Below, one piece after another: positions 48,101 through 54,100 of a DNA stretch of 64,000 nucleotides. The DNA is from Branchinecta lynchi. Lineage: Eukaryota > Arthropoda > Branchiopoda > Anostraca > Branchinectidae. The notes under the pieces are model-generated. The model did no database searches, had not been told where the DNA came from, and saw nothing but the letters and a program-made list of their open reading frames with translations. Made by a program: the position numbers and the translations under genes. Where the stretch lies: positions 19,716,212-19,780,211 of the forward strand of contig JAKZAP010000021.1 in NCBI GenBank assembly GCA_023053575.1. Reading direction: 5' to 3'. Within the stretch, counting starts at the first letter, position 1; each line of letters opens with the position of its first letter.

Positions 48101-51100
48101 TTGCACAAAAGCAACTGAATACGTGCGGTTATACTAATTTGACCAGACTGTGACGTTCGTGATTTTTGTCATGACAAATCGTTATTGTATCGATTATGAA
48201 GTCGAGATTTTAAGTCCTGACTATCATTATTAAGAATCAGACAAAAGTCACGATTTATTATTCATGATTTTAAGGTCAATTTGCGGATTTTCGAAATGTC
48301 ATGATTTTAGAAAGGACAATACAGGTTACCAAGAAAGTCACTTTCATTTGTTACGAATCATGACATGTCATGATTCAAGTTTTAAGGTTTTTTTTTTAAG
48401 ATTTAACAAAGACAAGTCAAATCAGCAAGAAATCATGACTTTCGTTTACGAAGAATCATGACAAAAATCAAGACAGGAGTCATGACTTTTGTCATGAAAT
48501 ATCAAAATAGAGTCATGATTCAATTTTTGTGATTTTTATACTGATTTTCGAAATGTCATGATTTAAAAATGACAAAAATCATCACCAAGAAATCATGACT
48601 TTCGTTTATTAAGAATCACGACAAAAATCATGACATGTCAAAATGAAGTCATGATTCAAGTTTCATGATCTCATGTGTGATATTTTGTCGATTTTCTAAA
48701 TGTCATGATTTTAGAAATGATAAAGCAAATCACGAAAAAAGTCATGATTTTCTATATAAAGAGTCATGATAAATATCATGACAAAAATCATGATTTTTGT
48801 CATTAAAGTCATGAAAAAGTCATGACTATGTTGTTCACAAATCATGTACGTGTTGTTCATGATTTTTCTAGTTGTCATTTCGCTTAGTCATGACTTTCTA
48901 AATCATGATTTAGCCGTCCATAAATCATGACATTTAGTCACTAAGAAATCATGACAAAAATCATGACAAAAATCATGATTTTTGTCATGATTTTAATCAT
49001 GATATGTCATAATTGCTAATCATGATTTTTTTTTTATTTTTTGATGACGTTTTTTCCGTACGGGGTATTTCGTAAATATTGTGTTCCACTTCTAGCTGTA
49101 AGCTATTTGGATACTAAACTTGACTGATTGATTATTTTTTTATTCTTCCACATATTAAAAACTGAAACAGCATTAACTTATTTTAATATTAATTTCACAG
49201 CTTCGTTTTACTAGCACGAGTCTGAAGAGGATCCTTACCAAGAAGAGTCGAAATGTCGCTAGATTGAATATCAATTAGCCTTTCAGATATATTATTAATT
49301 TCACAACAAAAAGCTCGATCGAATGCTGAACACAACGGCTAAGGCACATGGATTGTGCATTTCAAATATTGTAAATTTCTCTTGTACCTTCCTCGACGTT
49401 ATAGGAATTCCCGTATAACTGCAACTTTTTTTGCCCTCTGACCCTTGTGCAAAGTTATCTTCAATTGCCTAGGACCTTCACGTTTCTGCACTTCGCCATT
49501 TCTCTGCGTTCCATCTAGGAAGAAGATTTATTAGACCCGATTAGCCCCATCTTTTTTTTAATATTTAATTTTTTATCTTGTGCATTTACTACATTATTGA
49601 AAGCTGCGTAAATAAAATTTCAAGTTCAAGTTCAATGGGTTTATTAACAATACAAAATAAATCATACATAAACAAAACACTCAGTCCATTTCTGGACGCC
49701 GAGAACCACAATCATTACATTTTAAACATAATACGCAGAGTGGTCACTGCTCCTGCTCTCAGACACAACCTTGCCTCTCAAAAAACAAAACAAAAAAACT
49801 AACCAATTACCTTCCTGCACCTTGCCCCTGCGGGAGCCACATATCATCATAATCACCCTTGATGCCAAAGGCAGTGGCGAAGAAGCAGTAAGGGTTTCTC
49901 CAAATTGCCGTTTCAGACAATGGGATACTTCGGACTGACGACAACACTAGGGATCCATGAGCTTGCACCGAGAATTCAGGAGTTTGTTTTTGTACTAAAG
50001 GGGTAAGAAGTGCTCCGAACCTCTCTCCCCCTTGGTCTGTAAATTCGACAACTTGGTCTGTGGTTTCTTGGTTATTTAACACTGACCTGGTTAACACGTC
50101 ACTTGGCCACCGATTGCCATCTCTGTTGTCCTTGTGGGATGAATAAAAGTAAAATAAAACTTTCCTTTTAGTCACTGTAAGCGTTAGAGAGAGAGAGTGA
50201 GACTTTATTTTAAAAACGACTTTCACAGCGCGTGGCGCCGAATTAGCGCTTCACGTCAGGTAATTTATACACTTATCAGATAAAAACCGATCGTCAACGA
50301 AAGGCTGAGTCAACACAACAAAATAATACACAAATCACTGGTTAATAAGGTTTACAAACGCAGGTATGAAACTCTTCCTGTATCTCTCGTGGATTGGTGG
50401 GAGAGGTTGAAGGGTGGGGACTTTCTGGGAGTTAGGTCTTTGAGGTCGGGATCTTAAAGGTTGAAAAGGCGGGGGGAATAAATCTTGGAAACGCGGATTT
50501 GTCATGGCTTTATTGCCAAACCGGGTACACAGGAGGGTTCTTCTCTCCGATAGAGTTGTGAGCTGGAAGTGCTTCAGAAGGAAGTGATATGGGAGTTTAC
50601 CTTGACCATGAATAATTCTTAATGCTCGCTTCTGGACTGACTCTATTGAATTAGATTGAGAAACAGTTAGACCAAAATGCCAAACCTGACAACAATATTC
50701 AAGAATAGGGCGGATAAAACTTGTATAAATTCTTAAAAGCTGGATTTTAGGGCAAGAAAATTTGGAGAAAAATTTAAGCGTAGAAAGCGCCAAATTAGCT
50801 TGCTTTGTGATGTTAGCGACGTGGGCTTCCCACTTCAGATCGTTGGAGATAGTGATACCGAGGAGCTTGCACTGCTGGACAGACATCTCCGGAGGGATTG
50901 GTTGCTTGAACGAAGGTGTGCTCTTCAAGAAAGTATAACAAAACAAAGATGAGACGAAAAAGGAAAAAAAGGGACACAATTAGTATACAGCACATCGCAA
51001 AACAGCCGTATACGTGTCCTGGAGACTTCAAAAGTAATTATATGTTTCATTATAGGTGTTTTGTTAGTTGTCGATGACGACCACCTCACCAACCTAGCTG

Positions 51101-54100
51101 GTCAGCGCTGCTCGATTACCTACCGAAAATCCATGCTGAAGTTTGAGAATGACGATCACACCCTCGGTATCGTTTCGACGTCGCAGTTTAACCCGGTGAA
51201 GCTCAATCGTGAAATTATAACACTACTAGACGCCATACATCCCGATGTCGGTCCTGTGCTACACGAGCTACTAGACGAGACGCTTTACAAGGCCGTTCAG
51301 ATGATGGCGAGGACGGAGGAAGCGGTAGCGGGACTTAAAGAGATTCTCCCGAGGAGGTGGCCGATTCGGCAGATTTTGAGGTCCGGATTCAACCTGATCG
51401 AGGAACCGTTCTGGCAGCGGATTTTAAAGGGAGGGTTCGAGTTTGTGGTGGAAGACTTGCGGAGGCGAACCCGGATTCCGGTGTCCCTTGGTGGGTTGGT
51501 GCTTGGTGTCGCCGACCCCTTTGGCGAATTGAGGGATGGTGAAATTTTTCTTCAAGTGCAGAAGAATGGCGAGGAGCCGTTCGTTGTCAAAGGACCGGTG
51601 AGATTTATTTTCTTAAAGTAAACTCACTTCAGGTTCGAATGCATCACTGGTATTAGTGTATGAAAATTATTTACATTTTATAATCTAATAAGTACAGTAG
51701 AGGTATGCTTATTTGAACAATTGTTTAACTGCTCCACTACCTTGGCTTTCTTACTCACATACAAAAAAAACTAAAATGAAAAGAAAAATAACAAACTTGA
51801 TGTCGGCTAACAGCCATTTCAGGGTTATCCTGGGGCAAACTTAAAGTGAAAATTTAATTAACTTTCTTTGATATTGAACTTACCAAAAAGTTCCTTCTGC
51901 TTTTGGAGGCATCTGCAGGTTCTGACCGTCATCTTATAGTGCGTTCCTCGTGGCAAACTTTTTAATTTATGAAAATAAAACCAGCTATCAGTAAAGTCAC
52001 TATCAGCCATGAATTAGCAAAATATTCTAAAAATGACAAAAGCGTGAATGGTCGTTACAAGTATTTATAGTAAACAATGCCTTGTTTGGGTTTTGGTTTT
52101 TTCTTCGGTGATTGTTCACTGTTAGCCGATTTCATATAAGCATACATCTACCGTATTACTTTGGTTAGTTGTTGCGGGATCCTAAAAAGAGCGGGGGTGG
52201 GCAGGTGCCTGCTGTGCCTACAATCAGCACAAGTCGAGGGTAAATGAATTCCGGTCGTGTTGCCAGCCTGTAATGATACAGAGAAACTTATGATGTTTTC
52301 TTCCGTAGTTAAAGAATCTTCTTTTATAGGTGATAATCTACCGCAACCCCTGCCTTTATCCGGGTGACGTACGTCGAGTTACAGCTGTTGACAAAGATTC
52401 CCTGCGCACCTACAAGAACGTAGTCCTTATGCCAGCAAGATCTGACTGTCGATATTCCCTGTCTGCGGCCTGCAGTGGTGGGGATCTAGACGGGGATCTT
52501 TTCTCCGTTATCTGGGATCAGCGGCTCATCCCCACGCTTTCCTCCATACAACCCCCACTTGACTACGCTACCCTGGCAAAGGGCATGCCAGAAAATGAGG
52601 ACGTTTCCGCGCCAGAGGCGATACCAGATTTTTTTGTCAAATGTATGGTAAATGACACTCTTGGTAGGGTGGCCCATGTTCACTTAGCGTTGTGTGATCA
52701 GCTGGAAAAAGGAGCTACAGACCCCCTGGCGATGAAAATGGCGGAATCACAGTCGGTGGCTGTGGATTTTCCCAAGACAGGGATCGCCCCATCCGTCCCG
52801 AAAAAAGCACTGGAATTAGTGAGCGACAAAGGGTATCCTGATTTCATGGAGAAGAAGGAGTCTATATCCTACTATTCCCGGAAAGTAATAGGGGAGCTCT
52901 ACCGACGGACCTGCTCCTTCGCAGCGGAGATCACCTTCCCAGCCAGATTTGACCTCGATCCAGACTTGACCTGTCGGGGCTATCAAGCTTACCTTCCTTC
53001 CGCCCGAAAAGACTATGGCCTGTATTGCAAAGCCGTGCAGAAAATAATGTTTCAATTTGGCCTGCAAGAGGAGTTTGAGGTTATCCTCGGCCGGGCCGTA
53101 ACCTGGGACCCCTTGCTTCAGGCAGATGCTGGTAAGGCAACACTCATGATCCAGGATGCATATTATGCGTTGAAGAAAGAATTCACTGCCCGATTCAAGG
53201 ACATGGCTCTGAAAGACGAAGCGTCAAAGAAAGCCAAAGCCTATGCGTGGTACCACGTAGCGTATAATGCCCCCGAGTCGGGAACTACCCCACGCCTACT
53301 CAGTTTCCCCTGGCTTTTGGCAGATATCCTCTGTAGCATCAAGGGGTCTAGCCCCAACAATTCTCCTAGTATGGAGACATCCGCATACAGGGACATTGGA
53401 AGGGGTGCGAGAGCTTACTTTTTAGAGAATTCAGGATGTTTGAATCAGCTGATATCTCAGCGGACTTCAGCCGTGAGGCAGATCAGCTCGGCTATTCAGC
53501 GCGCTCGCACGCAAGGACTGACAGTTCAGCCGTACGGATCTGTCTCGATTTTCCTGTGTGACAGTGCTTCAGATGTCGATCTTGCAATAGTACCAGGGGC
53601 TGCTAGCTCGGTCGCAAACTGCACTCCGATTATTCAAGCCCGCCACTATCTACAAACTCTAGTCTCTCCAGCAATCGACCAAGAAGTTGAAATGAAACGA
53701 GAGATCTTGAATGGAGCCCATCCACACATCAAGTGTCATGTGAGAGATGGGGATAGCCTGATAAGCGTGGACTTGTCCATGAACAAAGTCGGCGTAACCA
53801 AAACCCGGATAATACATACCCTATATACCCACTACCCCGCTCTTCTACCGTGCCTTTGGTTCATCGTTCGTTGGTCACGGCTCGTTGGCATTGTGAAGGA
53901 TAACCGGATGCCGAACTCCTTAGCGCATGTTCCCACTGGTGACTTCTATGGGCTTGTTTTGAACCTGATTGGCCAGGAGATGAATCAGAATGCGCCAATC
54001 AGAGTGCAGTGTTCGCTCGTCGAGTTTTTTGATTCGCTAGTCGACAAGGTGGGGAATTTGGCCGAAAACGATGACATCCATCTTGGACAGATGCTGGTAC

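Larger units (their letters stand above)
40166..51055 (+). other. Fusion gene intron 4 (10.9 kb), packed with repeats
   Basis: GTAAGA donor and TTTCATTATAG acceptor, joining the halves of the RxxGxKG motif (IAGIK-G-VLLVVDDD). Contents in order: ATCATGAT-rich arrays, direct duplications at 42.5 and 44.5 kb, a rearranged GGGATCCC element, hammerhead-like repeats, a hAT-like MITE, more ATCATGAT arrays and two antisense retroelement pieces. No host exon is visible inside. Confidence 0.85.

Noticed and set aside
40343..49067. CRISPR-like or other prokaryotic direct-repeat array in the ATCATGAT region
   Set aside because: Spacing is irregular, there are no unique equal-length spacers and no cas genes, and the surrounding gene is spliced. 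This is eukaryotic repeat DNA.
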